DNA of 64,000 nucleotides from Parachlamydiales bacterium. GTDB lineage: Bacteria > Chlamydiota > Chlamydiia > Chlamydiales > SM23-39. Positions 35,858-45,707 of the stretch are shown in pieces. The notes beneath the pieces are model-generated. The model ran no database searches and had not been told where the DNA came from. It saw nothing but the letters and a program-made list of their open reading frames with translations. Location: NCBI GenBank assembly GCA_019694475.1, contig JAIBBX010000004.1, positions 124,001 to 188,000 of the forward strand. Reading direction: 5' to 3'. A program made the translations under genes and the position numbers. How positions within the stretch are numbered: position 1 is the stretch's first letter; the number at the start of each line of letters is the position of its first letter.

Positions 35858-38800
35858 ATGAAGAAATTTTTTTGCCTGCTCTCGTTTTCTCTTGAGATCT
35901 GTGCATTGCCGCAAAATCCTGCCGTGATGGATGGCGAGGCGCAGTTCGCATTTTTTTCGAATGAGCTGGAAGTCCAAGCGCTCAATGGAACGATTATCCA
36001 TTGGGATGAATTCTCGATTCAAGAAGCAGAATTGGCCAGGTTCCTTTTACCTTCCACCGATTCCAGCGTTGTGAATCGAGTTTTGCTCGCAAATCCAAGC
36101 GAGATTATGGGACGACTTGAGTCCAATGGAAGAGTCGTCTTGATCAATCCGAATGGAATTTTGGTGGGAAAAGAAGCGCAAATCAATTTGGGATCATTCA
36201 TCGCATCGACGCTTGATCTCCACAAAGATTTTAAAGTCCGCTTTGCCGGAACTGGCGGAAACGTAGAAAATCGGGGAACTATTTTGGCTTTAGGCGATGT
36301 GGCCATGATCGGATCTTCTGTGATCCAGGGCGGTTCAATCATTGCCAACAATGTATTTGCGTATGCAGACAACATAGAACTTCCCGTTGGGTCTTTGACC
36401 GATGTTGCAGCTCGAGATCTTTTTGGTTCTGGCGGGCAAGCAATCTTTTTGGCAAATGAAAAAATGACTCACTTGGGCACGATTTTAGCTCAAGGTGGAT
36501 CTAGCGGCGGCGATGGGGGTTTTGTCGAAATTTCAGGCAGCGAACTGATTTTTAGGGGTGACGTGTCGACGATGGCTCCCTTCGGAAAAACGGGGACGCT
36601 TCTTCTCGATCCAAACAATATTACTATTTCTGCGGGCGTGACCAATCCTGGCCCTCCTCCAGGCGTTTTTTATGATGGGGCGGGAACAGCGAATGCGGTG
36701 TTAAACAATGTCGATCTGCAAAATGCATTGGCTTTGAACAATGTGGTGGTGCAGACAAATATAGCTACGGCCGGTGGAAGCGGCGATATCACCGTCAACG
36801 CTCCTATTTTGTGGTCTGCGCAAACATCTTTGACGTTGAATGCTTTTCGCCACATTGTGGTGAATGCAAGAATTCTTCAAAACGCAGCAGCAGTTGGGGC
36901 CAATTTAGTCAATTTGCAGGCCGGAGGAAATATCACCATCAATCAGGATGCGACAGTTGCTCCGCTCTTTTGTGTTTCGGTTGGTTCGCGAAATGATGGA
37001 ACTTCCATTCAAGCTTGCGGAGATGTCATCTTAGCTCCTCCAGCGGGCGGCCCAATCGGCGGCGGCCGATCTACGCAAATCGGCTTTTACATTGACGCCA
37101 CAACAGGCCTCACAGCCACGGGAAATATCTCTGTCTGCTGTAATAATCTGTTTCTGAACGGACACTTTGCTGAAGCCTGTTCGCAAATTGGCCATGGACG
37201 GCCGAATGCTTTAGGCCCAGGGCCTTCTCCTCCTGCTGCGATTCCTATCAATGCAAGTGGAAACATTCTCGTCCAAGCTGCTGGCAATGTGAGCCTGATT
37301 TGCCTTCCCCCGAATTTAGGTGTTCAGGATGGTGATGCAGTCATCGGACACGGAGCGCATGTGCTCCCAACGGCAGCAGGAACGAGTCTGACTGGAGATA
37401 TCACGGTAGAATGCGGCGGAAATCTTCTGCTTGATGCTCATCAAACTCAGCGCAGCGTGGCCCGCATCGGGCATGGACAGTCCAATTTTGCATCAACGGG
37501 AGTTATTGCAGCAACTGCCTGTGTCATGGATGGCGATATACAAGTCTTTGCAAACGGCAACATTCAAATCCTTGGCGGGACTATACTCAATGGTCTTGCA
37601 GCTATCGGACACCATCAACTTCCTGTCACCGGAACGGCTGGATTGGATCGCATGGATGGGGATATCTTTGTATCTTGCAATGGGAATCTAGATATAGTTT
37701 CTGGAGCATCTGGCGCCAATTGTGAAGCTTTTATCGGTAATTGGACTCCTGTTGTGACGAATACGGCTGTTTATTCTTCAACAGGGAATTACCAAGTCTC
37801 AGTCGGCGGGAATTTGAATATGACGGTCTCCTCACCATTTGTGGGAAGATGCTTTATCGGCGGTTTTGAATATAATTCGGTTATGAGCACAACGGTCAGA
37901 AATAACATTCTAGATTTAGCTGTTGGAGGCAATCTGAATATTACAGGCCCTGCAGGAAAGACGAATAGCTGTGGGATTGGATTCCGATGCAGCGAAGCTC
38001 TTTCAACAACGGATCTTTTCCTCGCAGTGAATGGCAATATGACCCTCAATGGAACAAACCTGCTCATCCAGGCAACCGACAATGTGAACTGCGCGATTGG
38101 AGGGGATTTGAATATCACCAATAACGGCGCTTCGATGATTGTTTTGGGCACCGCGGAAACTGGAGCTACAGCTACGCGTCTCTTTGTTCAAGGCAGTATC
38201 AACGAGACCCTCTCTTCGACAGGTCCGATTCAAATCGGAGCTTTTGCGAATGACGCCGACCTCAACCCTCTTTCGTGGACAGATTTTCTAGATGTCAGAG
38301 CGGGAGGCAATATTCAATGGACTACATCGTTTGGCGCAGCGATTACGAATGGAATTTCTATTCAAGCGGGCCATTCATTCCAGCCAGGCGAACTTTGGAC
38401 CTCAGTGAATCCCAATCTAACAACTATTTGCGGCCAAACTCTTTTGCCTACTTTTCTGCTCAATTTCCCGCTTAATTTTACTTGCACGGGCTGCGCTCCA
38501 ACAGCATTCAATATTGCTTCTGTTTTAGTGAATTCGTCGCCAGCTTTTACAAGCACATGCGGAGGATTTTCTGTTGCAGCGCCCGCCGCTTCATTGCCCC
38601 TTACATTCACGACAACTGGGAATTTGACTCTTTCCAGCTTTTGCGATGTGTGCAATAACGCTCCCGATTTGTCGCTTGGAACCGGAGCTGGAAATCAAAT
38701 CAATGTGACGAGCCCGCTTGGCAGTGTTTCGATTATTGGATTCCACGATCTTTCTCTCAATCAGGCAATCACAACAAACAGCAGTTTTGGCGCAAATACA

Positions 38801-39937
38801 GCTGTCCAAATGAGCGCATGCAACGATTTCACTGTCGCAGCTGGATCTAATATTCTATCAACCGCTTCTGGAGCTCAGATTTTCTTGACCGCAGATGATG
38901 ATTCGAGAGGAAATGGAATTTTAAACATCAATGCCAATATCACTTCTACAGATGGGGACATATGTCTTGCCTCAGGTCCCGGAACATTTGGCTGCGGCAG
39001 CAATAATTGCAGGACAGGAGGAATTTCGGGTTTTCCAGTCGGAAATTGCGCAGTCAATATCAATGCGGGAACGGTGAACGCGGGCGCGGGCGCTATCCAC
39101 ATCGTTTCAGCGTCCGATATTTTGATTGATGGGGCAGCTACCAGCGTTCAAAATACCGGAAATCTCACTTTGACTGCAGGCCTCGGAAATATCAATATCC
39201 TCAAACAGGTCAAAACAACCGGAGGACCGCTCACTACGTTTGCCGGCAACGACACCAATCTGACTCAGACGACAGGACCTCAGCCTCTCATCAGCGGAGG
39301 AGCGGAAATTCGGATGATAACTGGGCATAACATGACTTTGAATCCGAATACAGCGATTGCCTCAACAGGAGGAGAAGTGACCCTCATTGTCGATAATAAT
39401 CATCCAACGCAGCCCGCTTTTCCAAGTTCGCTTTCAGGCAAGTTTACGATGCTTGCCGGCACCAGCGTCAAATCGGGCTCCCCTTTGCGTATTTTCACTG
39501 CCTACTCGCAAGCGATGGGGAGCGGAACTGGCATCAATTTCATCGATCCGACAGCTCTTTTAAATAACCAATCTCCCTCAGCTTTTGGGTACCCAGGAAC
39601 TCTATTTCAAGATACTGCGACTGAGGTGTGGTGTACATTCTTCGGCTGCCCGGCAAATTATCCATTCCCCGCCTTAGGAGTCCCCTTCACTATTTTTTAC
39701 AAAAATTGCTTGGATGTCGTCGTACAACAGGCCGCGACAGTCGTCGTCCAATTGGAAGTGTACCTCCACCCATATAATGAGTTCCCTGGCTGGATGGAGC
39801 GATTTTGGGTTAAATATGCCCAATCCGATAAGAATTTCAATCCGAATGAGCCTTATTACTTGAGAAGGCGCCATCTGAACGTAATCAATCAACCCAAGAC
39901 TTGGACAGTCCTTTCGCAAATACCTTTCATCGAATAA
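35858..39937 (+). CDS. TpsA/filamentous-haemagglutinin-like secreted exoprotein
   Basis: 1,359 residues. After an N-terminal signal (MKKFFCLLSFSLEICALP) the first ~230 residues are a two-partner-secretion domain, with VLLANPSEIMGRLESNG and the hallmark NPNGI (within VVLINPNGILVGKEA). The rest is a long beta-helix of ~20-residue Gly/Asn-rich repeats (NGNIQILGG, GGNLNITG, VNGNMTLNG), with more cysteines than typical for this class. It would be exported through a TpsB pore, but no such gene is in this window. The ATG at 35858 has no obvious ribosome-binding site. Likely surface adhesin. Confidence 0.82.
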   Translation: MKKFFCLLSFSLEICALPQNPAVMDGEAQFAFFSNELEVQALNGTIIHWDEFSIQEAELARFLLPSTDSSVVNRVLLANPSEIMGRLESNGRVVLINPNGILVGKEAQINLGSFIASTLDLHKDFKVRFAGTGGNVENRGTILALGDVAMIGSSVIQGGSIIANNVFAYADNIELPVGSLTDVAARDLFGSGGQAIFLANEKMTHLGTILAQGGSSGGDGGFVEISGSELIFRGDVSTMAPFGKTGTLLLDPNNITISAGVTNPGPPPGVFYDGAGTANAVLNNVDLQNALALNNVVVQTNIATAGGSGDITVNAPILWSAQTSLTLNAFRHIVVNARILQNAAAVGANLVNLQAGGNITINQDATVAPLFCVSVGSRNDGTSIQACGDVILAPPAGGPIGGGRSTQIGFYIDATTGLTATGNISVCCNNLFLNGHFAEACSQIGHGRPNALGPGPSPPAAIPINASGNILVQAAGNVSLICLPPNLGVQDGDAVIGHGAHVLPTAAGTSLTGDITVECGGNLLLDAHQTQRSVARIGHGQSNFASTGVIAATACVMDGDIQVFANGNIQILGGTILNGLAAIGHHQLPVTGTAGLDRMDGDIFVSCNGNLDIVSGASGANCEAFIGNWTPVVTNTAVYSSTGNYQVSVGGNLNMTVSSPFVGRCFIGGFEYNSVMSTTVRNNILDLAVGGNLNITGPAGKTNSCGIGFRCSEALSTTDLFLAVNGNMTLNGTNLLIQATDNVNCAIGGDLNITNNGASMIVLGTAETGATATRLFVQGSINETLSSTGPIQIGAFANDADLNPLSWTDFLDVRAGGNIQWTTSFGAAITNGISIQAGHSFQPGELWTSVNPNLTTICGQTLLPTFLLNFPLNFTCTGCAPTAFNIASVLVNSSPAFTSTCGGFSVAAPAASLPLTFTTTGNLTLSSFCDVCNNAPDLSLGTGAGNQINVTSPLGSVSIIGFHDLSLNQAITTNSSFGANTAVQMSACNDFTVAAGSNILSTASGAQIFLTADDDSRGNGILNINANITSTDGDICLASGPGTFGCGSNNCRTGGISGFPVGNCAVNINAGTVNAGAGAIHIVSASDILIDGAATSVQNTGNLTLTAGLGNINILKQVKTTGGPLTTFAGNDTNLTQTTGPQPLISGGAEIRMITGHNMTLNPNTAIASTGGEVTLIVDNNHPTQPAFPSSLSGKFTMLAGTSVKSGSPLRIFTAYSQAMGSGTGINFIDPTALLNNQSPSAFGYPGTLFQDTATEVWCTFFGCPANYPFPALGVPFTIFYKNCLDVVVQQAATVVVQLEVYLHPYNEFPGWMERFWVKYAQSDKNFNPNEPYYLRRRHLNVINQPKTWTVLSQIPFIE

Positions 39938-39947
39938 CATCTTAGGA

Positions 39948-40850
39948 ATGAAATGCGCAGGATTGATTTTTGACGACTCTCGCCATTATTTAGACCATTT
40001 AGGTCCTTTTTGCGCGCTCGCCCGCTGTCCTTTAATCTGCTGCGAACCCGAAATCGCTGAACTTGCAGCCCGTTTTTATCCTGATCTTGAGGTCAGAGAA
40101 TTTTCAAAGCTTCCCAAATACACCATCACCTGCGACACGCAGCCCTTTTTGCAGGCCGCCTTTCCAGGGCAGTCGACAAAAATTCTTTGGCTCCCTCATG
40201 GCAATTCCGATAAAGGATGGAATTCCCCTTTTTTTGACGCTCTAAAAGGCGAAACAGCTTTTGTGTACGGGCAAAGGATGATCGATTTTATGGGAGAAAA
40301 GGGAGTGTTTCCTAAAACGGTGCCGATCGGGAATTTCCGGCGGCAGTATTTCAGCAAAATGATCGGAAAACCTGAAGGAAAAACTTTTCTTTATGCCCCA
40401 ACATGGGATGAGAGCAATTCATTTTGGAAGGCTTTTCCTCTCCTTGCAAAGCAGCTTCCCGCGGACTGCAATCTGTGGGTCAAACTACATCCGAATACCA
40501 TAAAGAAATTTGCTCCGGAAATTGAAGTTCTCATTGGACGGTATTCTCAACCAAATATCGAATTTCTTCCCGATGATCCTCCCATTTATCCGCTGCTTGC
40601 TAAATGCTCGGCCTATATCGGCGACATGTCGTCCATCGGGTATGATTTTCTTGCATTCAACCGCCCTATGTATTTTTTGAATGCAAATCCCTCTTTGCCG
40701 CTGCATGGGTGCGGAATGGCAATCGATCCATCTAAATTCGATTTTGTTTTGAAAAATCCTTTTTCCGACGAGCAAAAAAGGCTCTATGAATATACATTCA
40801 GCCCGGCATGCAATTTGAAGGAGCAAGTTGATGCGCTCTGCAGCCTTTAA
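39948..40850 (+). CDS. CDP-glycerol glycerophosphotransferase-like protein A
   Basis: 300 residues. Typical TagB/TagF-family signatures: LWLPHGNSDKG, TFLYAPTWDE, LWVKLHPNT and YIGDMSSIGYDFLAFNRPMY. The family transfers glycerol phosphate from CDP-glycerol, or related polyol phosphates. There are no membrane helices. It starts 10 bp after the haemagglutinin stop and overlaps gene B by 20 bp, so the three genes are probably one operon. Modification of the exoprotein or envelope is inference; Chlamydiae are not known to make teichoic acid. Confidence 0.75.
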   Translation: MKCAGLIFDDSRHYLDHLGPFCALARCPLICCEPEIAELAARFYPDLEVREFSKLPKYTITCDTQPFLQAAFPGQSTKILWLPHGNSDKGWNSPFFDALKGETAFVYGQRMIDFMGEKGVFPKTVPIGNFRRQYFSKMIGKPEGKTFLYAPTWDESNSFWKAFPLLAKQLPADCNLWVKLHPNTIKKFAPEIEVLIGRYSQPNIEFLPDDPPIYPLLAKCSAYIGDMSSIGYDFLAFNRPMYFLNANPSLPLHGCGMAIDPSKFDFVLKNPFSDEQKRLYEYTFSPACNLKEQVDALCSL

Positions 40851-41775
40851 CACAGGCCCCGATTACCATCTTCTCGACCATATTGCCCCGCTTGCAGAAC
40901 TAATGCAATGTCCGCTGGTTGTTACTGAGGAGCTCAATTACGAGTTGGCCAAAAAATTTTATCCCCAAGTTGTTACCCATTTTGTACCCGATTTAGAATT
41001 CCGTTTTGGCGAAATCGCCGAACAATTTGATGTTCTTTACGAATGTAAATATTGGCAGCCGCATTTAAAAGCCCTCTTCAAGACTTTGTACAATAAAGAA
41101 ATGCGCCTTGTTTTTTGCCCGCATGGGCAATCGGATAAGGGCTATCAGGCGCCCGTTCTTGCTCCCTACGCCCTGCAAGATTCTGTCTTGGTCTATGGGC
41201 AGTTAATGCTCGATATGCTGAAAGAGCTTGGCATTGCTGTTCCGAGCTATACGGTTGTGGGTAACTATCGATTGAAGTTTTATCAAAAATACAAAGAGTT
41301 TTACGACGGATTGGCTCCCCGAATCGATCGTTCTAAACGAACGCTTCTCTATGCTCCTACTTGGTGCGATTTAGATGATGCGAGCTCATTTTTTAAGAAG
41401 GGAGCTAAGGTGATTTCTGAATTGCCGGACGATTGGAATTTAATCTTGAAGGTGCATCCGCTGCTCAAACAGCGCAATCCGATCCAATATGAATTGGCCC
41501 GTCTTGAGAAGCCAAATCTCTTCTTTCTTGATGAATTTCCTCCGGTCTATCCCATTTTATCAATAGCGGATGTCTTTTTAGGGGACAGTTCTTCGGTCGG
41601 CTATGATTTTCTAGCTTTTGAAAAGCCGCTCTATTTTTTTCCATCTAAACGCCTTGGCAGGCTTCACAGCTGCGGGACAATGATCGATGATGCAAAACCC
41701 ATTTACCATCAGCTTGAAAAAGAAAATCGCTACATTGAGGATCAAAGATCCCTGTATCGCAAAGCATTCAACTAG
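40831..41775 (+). CDS. CDP-glycerol glycerophosphotransferase-like protein B
   Basis: 314 residues from the ATG at 40831 (AAGGAG 7 nt upstream). It is a paralogue of the preceding gene: VFCPHGQSDKGYQ, LLYAPTWCDLDDAS, LILKVHPLLKQ and FLGDSSSVGYDFLAFEKPLYFFPS align in order. It overlaps the preceding gene by 20 bp. Substrate not known; the pair may have divided donor or acceptor specificity. Confidence 0.75.
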   Translation: MRSAAFNTGPDYHLLDHIAPLAELMQCPLVVTEELNYELAKKFYPQVVTHFVPDLEFRFGEIAEQFDVLYECKYWQPHLKALFKTLYNKEMRLVFCPHGQSDKGYQAPVLAPYALQDSVLVYGQLMLDMLKELGIAVPSYTVVGNYRLKFYQKYKEFYDGLAPRIDRSKRTLLYAPTWCDLDDASSFFKKGAKVISELPDDWNLILKVHPLLKQRNPIQYELARLEKPNLFFLDEFPPVYPILSIADVFLGDSSSVGYDFLAFEKPLYFFPSKRLGRLHSCGTMIDDAKPIYHQLEKENRYIEDQRSLYRKAFN

Positions 41776-41826
41776 TTGAAATTTTCTTTTTTATGCTATC
41801 CTTTTTCCTCCGAAAGAGCATAGTAT

Positions 41827-42243
41827 ATGGCCCATTTAACACCTCCCAGCCCAAATAGGGAATTTCTTGAAGAATTAAGAAAACGATGGGAAGAACAAGC
41901 ATCTTCCCGTAACGGCAGCGTGCGCGTTGAAAGAGCTTATTCTAGCCCAGAAGATCCTTGGGGAAAAATTTATGCAATCATCGTTGGGCAATTTGACAAG
42001 ATCAGCCAATATGCCAGGCTCAATATGAACCTAGCAGAAAAAACCAAAGCAGTAGTTTTAACTCAAATCGATGCTGCGAGGCGCCTCCTCGATGCAGAGT
42101 GCGAATCGAATCCAACAAACGCTCTTAAAAAGTCGCTCAACAGCGAGACCTTGAAAAGAATGTTCCCTGACATAGATCCTTCAGCTCGATTGGAATCTTT
42201 AAGACAAATCGTCGATCAAATTCGACAAGAGAGTCTTAGATAG
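41827..42243 (+). CDS. Small charged helical protein, unknown function
   Basis: 138 residues, soluble, rich in Glu, Arg and Lys, mostly helical, with an N-terminal Pro/Ser stretch. It begins with an ATG at 41827. The upstream intergenic 50 bp contain TTGAAA (41776) and a TATCCT, an imperfect promoter with a 15-bp spacer. The stop overlaps the Fic gene by 8 bp (convergent). No family recognised. Confidence 0.55.
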   Translation: MAHLTPPSPNREFLEELRKRWEEQASSRNGSVRVERAYSSPEDPWGKIYAIIVGQFDKISQYARLNMNLAEKTKAVVLTQIDAARRLLDAECESNPTNALKKSLNSETLKRMFPDIDPSARLESLRQIVDQIRQESLR

Positions 42244-43270
42244 ATTGATCTTCTTTATTTTTTTGTATCCATTCCACTGCTGATGGATCGAGGACCCATG
42301 TGCAAGTAGCAATTCCTGCCTGCGCAATATAGTCATTTTGCGATTTTGCACTTTCGAAGTTTTCTTTGGCGAATTGAACTAGCTTTTTGAAGTAGTGGAT
42401 TTTACGTGAAATAAGTAGAGCAAAAGGTTTGAGGCCTTCTTCCACAGCTTTTAGATACTCTTTTTCAGAATAAAAATAGATCGGAGGATGTCCAAATTTT
42501 TTCAAAATCAGATTCATAAAGAATCTCGCGAGCCTTCCATTCCCATCATCGAATGGGTGAATTTCCACAATTTTCATGTGGACAAAAGCAGCAATCTCGA
42601 TCGGATTTTCCCCAGATTGAATTTTCTTTCGCAGCTCATGGAAAAAAGCGTTCATTTTCTTAGGGATCCCCGCAGGAGTTGGAGAAAAATAAAAATAACG
42701 GCTCAAGAGCTCTTTGGTTGCAGGAGAAAGGACTTTTGAATCGGCGATTAGATTTTCTGAGTCTGATTCAGAAAGTTCTTGGACAAACCGTTCATTCTCT
42801 TCTGCAACATAACGTTCAAAAGCAGGAAGGCTTTTCGGATCGTTTCTTTGAAGGTACTTCCGAAAGGTTGCTATGTCTTCCAGTCCCACTTTTCTTTTCG
42901 AGACATAATTAAAATTCTCTCGATAAGACCTCACCCGAGGGCCTATAAAGCCTTGCATAATCAACAATAAGAATTGTTCTATTTTGCGATCAGGCCACTT
43001 TTCGATTTCAAAGCCCTCTTTTTTGATGAATTGTCCGGCAATTTTTGATGCAGTTGCATGCCGATCTGCATCTTGCAAATGACCAAATTCAAATTCTCCG
43101 TCATGGATATGCACAACATCACGTCCCGTCAGCCGACGGGAAACCGAATGCTTGCCGGAGCCAACGAGCGCAGACAATGAAAGTTCTAAACCTTTTGCTG
43201 GAATTTCTATTCCAGGATGGACGTGTGTATCTAGATAGGAGGGCAAAGAGCGTATTGATAGCGTAGCCAT
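42236..43270 (-). CDS. Fic-domain protein (putative AMP transferase)
   Basis: 344 residues. The Fic core motif HPFDDGNGRLAR starts at His238 and matches HPFx[D/E]GNGRxxR, the pattern of Fic enzymes that attach AMP to a target hydroxyl. I see no clear inhibitory motif [ST]xxxE[GN] before or after it, so the enzyme may not be self-inhibited, or it may be inhibited by a separate partner. The ATG is preceded by AAAGGAAA. It is a candidate host-directed effector; no signal for type III secretion can be read by eye. It lies alone between a small convergent gene and mreC. Confidence 0.8.
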   Translation of the reverse strand: MATLSIRSLPSYLDTHVHPGIEIPAKGLELSLSALVGSGKHSVSRRLTGRDVVHIHDGEFEFGHLQDADRHATASKIAGQFIKKEGFEIEKWPDRKIEQFLLLIMQGFIGPRVRSYRENFNYVSKRKVGLEDIATFRKYLQRNDPKSLPAFERYVAEENERFVQELSESDSENLIADSKVLSPATKELLSRYFYFSPTPAGIPKKMNAFFHELRKKIQSGENPIEIAAFVHMKIVEIHPFDDGNGRLARFFMNLILKKFGHPPIYFYSEKEYLKAVEEGLKPFALLISRKIHYFKKLVQFAKENFESAKSQNDYIAQAGIATCTWVLDPSAVEWIQKNKEDQSI

Positions 43271-43326
43271 ACCATTTCCTTTTTTTGGCCAAGAGGTTAC
43301 AAAAAAATCTGCCTATAAAGCAACGC

Positions 43327-44325
43327 TTATTCTGAAATGGGCGGCAAGATAAATAGTGTTTGTAAGTCGTTTAGATTGGTAATGATGGGACGCGCATCGA
43401 TGTTGTAGACGGTATCTCCGGCCTTTTGGGGATGGATTTTGACTACAGTTGCAACTGAAAGCCCGGGAGGAAATACGCCATCGAGCCCGGTCGTGACAAG
43501 CAAATCCCCTTCTTTCAGAAGGGGAGCCTTTTTATTTCCTATTGAATCTGGGAAATCAAAATTGAAGCCGATTCCTTCCAAGAGAGATCCCCTCGAACGC
43601 CAAAATGGGGTGCTGCTTCCATGCACTTCGCCTTTGGCCATATAGCCGTCTTCCCAATCCGTGCCTATTGACTGCTTGAGAGAGAGCAACTGTGCTTTTA
43701 GACTCTCTAGGTCGTCTTTTTTTTCCAAAAGATTGAGTAGGGAATCGATTCGGTGAGCAAGCTCTCGGTTTTGGCTGCCTCCTCGAAGAACTCGAACGGA
43801 AGGGCATAGGCCTGAATCGGTGATAAGGCGGATTCTCGATTGTTTTTCCCCTACAAATTCAACAACGCCCACGAGCGCACCGCCATCAGCAAGAACAGGA
43901 CTATTTTTTGCGATCGCTTTTTTCCCAAGCGCACTATTGGTTTTTTCGCCGACATTGACCCAAAGACTGCTGCTCCAGAGGCTCGGGTCGCGGTAAATGA
44001 CTTGCGCAGGCGTAGAAAAAAGCTGTTCTTTCAGCCGTTCTCGAATGTGCTCTGCTCTTTTTTGGAGAAATTCCTTATCTGCAAGCTGCTGGGCGGCTTT
44101 TTTTTCAAAGAGGACCCATTCAAGAGCGTGATCTATTTGGGTTCTGAGAGCCCTATTTTCCACTTGAAGGCGGCCGATTTCATCTGCCGATTTGCTGAAA
44201 TTTCGCTTTCCAAAAGGAGCCGAAACAAACTCTCTGAGCGTATCAGAGAGCATCGATGGCAGGCTGATCCAAATCAAAAGAAATGCGATCAGCCCTAAGA
44301 GCGGATAGGTTATCGTTTTGCGCAT
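43327..44325 (-). CDS. mreC: Rod-shape-determining protein
   Basis: 332 residues: one N-terminal membrane helix (~6-26), a coiled coil (~45-110), then a beta-barrel domain with the family's VIYRDPSLWSSSLWVNVG, VLADGGALVGVVEFV and LLVTTGLDGVFPPGLSV. It scaffolds peptidoglycan synthesis with MreB; Chlamydiae use these proteins for division-site peptidoglycan. The start overlaps the aminotransferase gene by 16 bp, the gene order known for Chlamydiae. Confidence 0.93.
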   Translation of the reverse strand: MRKTITYPLLGLIAFLLIWISLPSMLSDTLREFVSAPFGKRNFSKSADEIGRLQVENRALRTQIDHALEWVLFEKKAAQQLADKEFLQKRAEHIRERLKEQLFSTPAQVIYRDPSLWSSSLWVNVGEKTNSALGKKAIAKNSPVLADGGALVGVVEFVGEKQSRIRLITDSGLCPSVRVLRGGSQNRELAHRIDSLLNLLEKKDDLESLKAQLLSLKQSIGTDWEDGYMAKGEVHGSSTPFWRSRGSLLEGIGFNFDFPDSIGNKKAPLLKEGDLLVTTGLDGVFPPGLSVATVVKIHPQKAGDTVYNIDARPIITNLNDLQTLFILPPISE

Positions 44326-45509
44326 ACTGTACTTAAACTATTTACCACATAATCGATATTCTTTGTGGTCAGTCCTGGTATGCTGATTCTTCCATTGTCT
44401 GTCATATAAATCGCAAATTCGTCGATCATTCTTTGGGCCTGGGATTTATCCATGTCGATGAATGAAAACATTCCCTTATGCGATTTCAAATATTCAAAAT
44501 TGATCGCTTTCGCTTTGGTCATCAGCCTTTGAATGAGAGATTCCCGCATGAGATGGATTCTTTTCCGGATCGCTTCCAAATCTTTGATCCAAATCTGTTT
44601 CAAATCATCATTTTTCAGCACCTCGGCAACAATCAGTGCGCCATGAGCGGGGGGATTGGAATAAAGAGCTCTAATGATCCTCTTCACCTGGCTGCCCACT
44701 CTCATTTTTACTGCAGAGTTTTCGTCAACCATGAAAAGGACTCCCACTCTTTGGCAATACATGCTGAAATTCTTCGAGCAGGAATAGGCGATGGCCATTT
44801 CATGGCCGTCATGAAGAAAAATTCTTACCGATTCGGCGTCTTTTTCGATCCCATCTCCCAAGCCCTGATAGGCAAAGTCAAAAAATGGGAACAATTTTCC
44901 CTCTTTCATCACTTTGGAAATCAAACGCCACTGTTCGGCTGTTGGATCGCAGCCTGTTGGATTGTGACAGCAAGCATGCAAAACAATGACCGATTTTTCT
45001 GGCAATGTTCTTAAAAAGGCGATCATGGCCTCGAAATCAAATCCCTTCTTCTCGCGGCTATAGTAAGGATAGTTATCGTATTGGCAGCCAGCTCTTTCTA
45101 AGATCGAGCGATGGTTCGGCCAAGTATGATTTGAAACATAAAAAGTTTTTGAGACTTCCTGTGCCAAAAACTCGGCGCCCACGCGCAAAGCTCCCGTGCC
45201 GCCCGTTGTATGCGCGCCATATATGCGCCCATGATTTGCCTTCCATAACTCCGCCCCAAAAACAATCGGCCCTAAAAGTTCGATCAATTCTGGATGGCCG
45301 TCGATGGGTAAGTAGTCGGCCATAAGGTCTTGGTTTAAGATGTTATTTTTTGCCCCTCTAGCTGAATGCAGAAGCTCTGAGCGGAGTTGATCATCTTTAT
45401 AGATCCCAACCATCAAGTTGACTTTTTCTTTGCGTGGGTCTGCTTTGAAAGCGCTCCCTAAACCAAAGATGGGATCTGGGGGAGCTTCAGCGACTTCTTG
45501 GAAAAACAT
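44310..45509 (-). CDS. tyrB: Aspartate/aromatic aminotransferase
   Basis: 399 residues from the ATG at 45509, chosen because GAGGA lies 8 nt upstream and the protein then starts MFFQEVAEAPPDPIFGL, as in the family; a longer frame to 45563 is not supported. PLP-binding Lys lies in AIAYSCSKNFSMYCQRVG; VLHACCHNPTGCDPTAEQW is the other signature. It interconverts aspartate or aromatic amino acids with their 2-oxo acids. Its 3' end overlaps mreC. The symbol tyrB follows chlamydial usage; aspC is equally possible. Confidence 0.88.
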   Translation of the reverse strand: MFFQEVAEAPPDPIFGLGSAFKADPRKEKVNLMVGIYKDDQLRSELLHSARGAKNNILNQDLMADYLPIDGHPELIELLGPIVFGAELWKANHGRIYGAHTTGGTGALRVGAEFLAQEVSKTFYVSNHTWPNHRSILERAGCQYDNYPYYSREKKGFDFEAMIAFLRTLPEKSVIVLHACCHNPTGCDPTAEQWRLISKVMKEGKLFPFFDFAYQGLGDGIEKDAESVRIFLHDGHEMAIAYSCSKNFSMYCQRVGVLFMVDENSAVKMRVGSQVKRIIRALYSNPPAHGALIVAEVLKNDDLKQIWIKDLEAIRKRIHLMRESLIQRLMTKAKAINFEYLKSHKGMFSFIDMDKSQAQRMIDEFAIYMTDNGRISIPGLTTKNIDYVVNSLSTVCAKR

Positions 45510-45590
45510 TTTTTTCCTCGTTTTTGAACCCATTCTACTCCTTGATTCAAAATAGGAAAACATCTTAATATTCTTCCATTCTCCTCTCCA

Positions 45591-45620
45591 TTTTGCATTT
45601 TGCGTTTAGCAATTTGCATT
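45591..45620 (-). repeat. GCAAAACGC-type repeat, inverted, upstream of tRNA-Ala
   Basis: The plus strand reads TTTTGCATTTTGCGTTTAGC then AATTTGCATT; its complement has the AACGCAAAATGCAAAA form of the copies at 26733 and 45708. Together with the downstream copy it brackets the tRNA gene. Confidence 0.5.
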
Positions 45621-45627
45621 TCTCTGG

Positions 45628-45700
45628 GGGGCGTTAGCTCAGTTGGTAGAGCGCAACAATGGCATTGTTGAGGCCAGCGGTTCGACCCCGCTACGCTCCA
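45628..45700 (+). tRNA. tRNA-Ala (anticodon GGC)
   Basis: 73 nt with a full cloverleaf: acceptor GGGGCGT/ACGCTCC with the alanine identity pair G3-U70, D-arm GCTC-AGTTGGTA-GAGC, anticodon stem CAACA/TGTTG with loop ATGGCAT (anticodon GGC), T-arm AGCGG-TTCGACC-CCGCT, discriminator A. The 3' CCA is not encoded. It is in the gap between the aminotransferase and rpoD genes and is on the opposite strand to both. Confidence 0.95.
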
Positions 45701-45707
45701 AAATATA

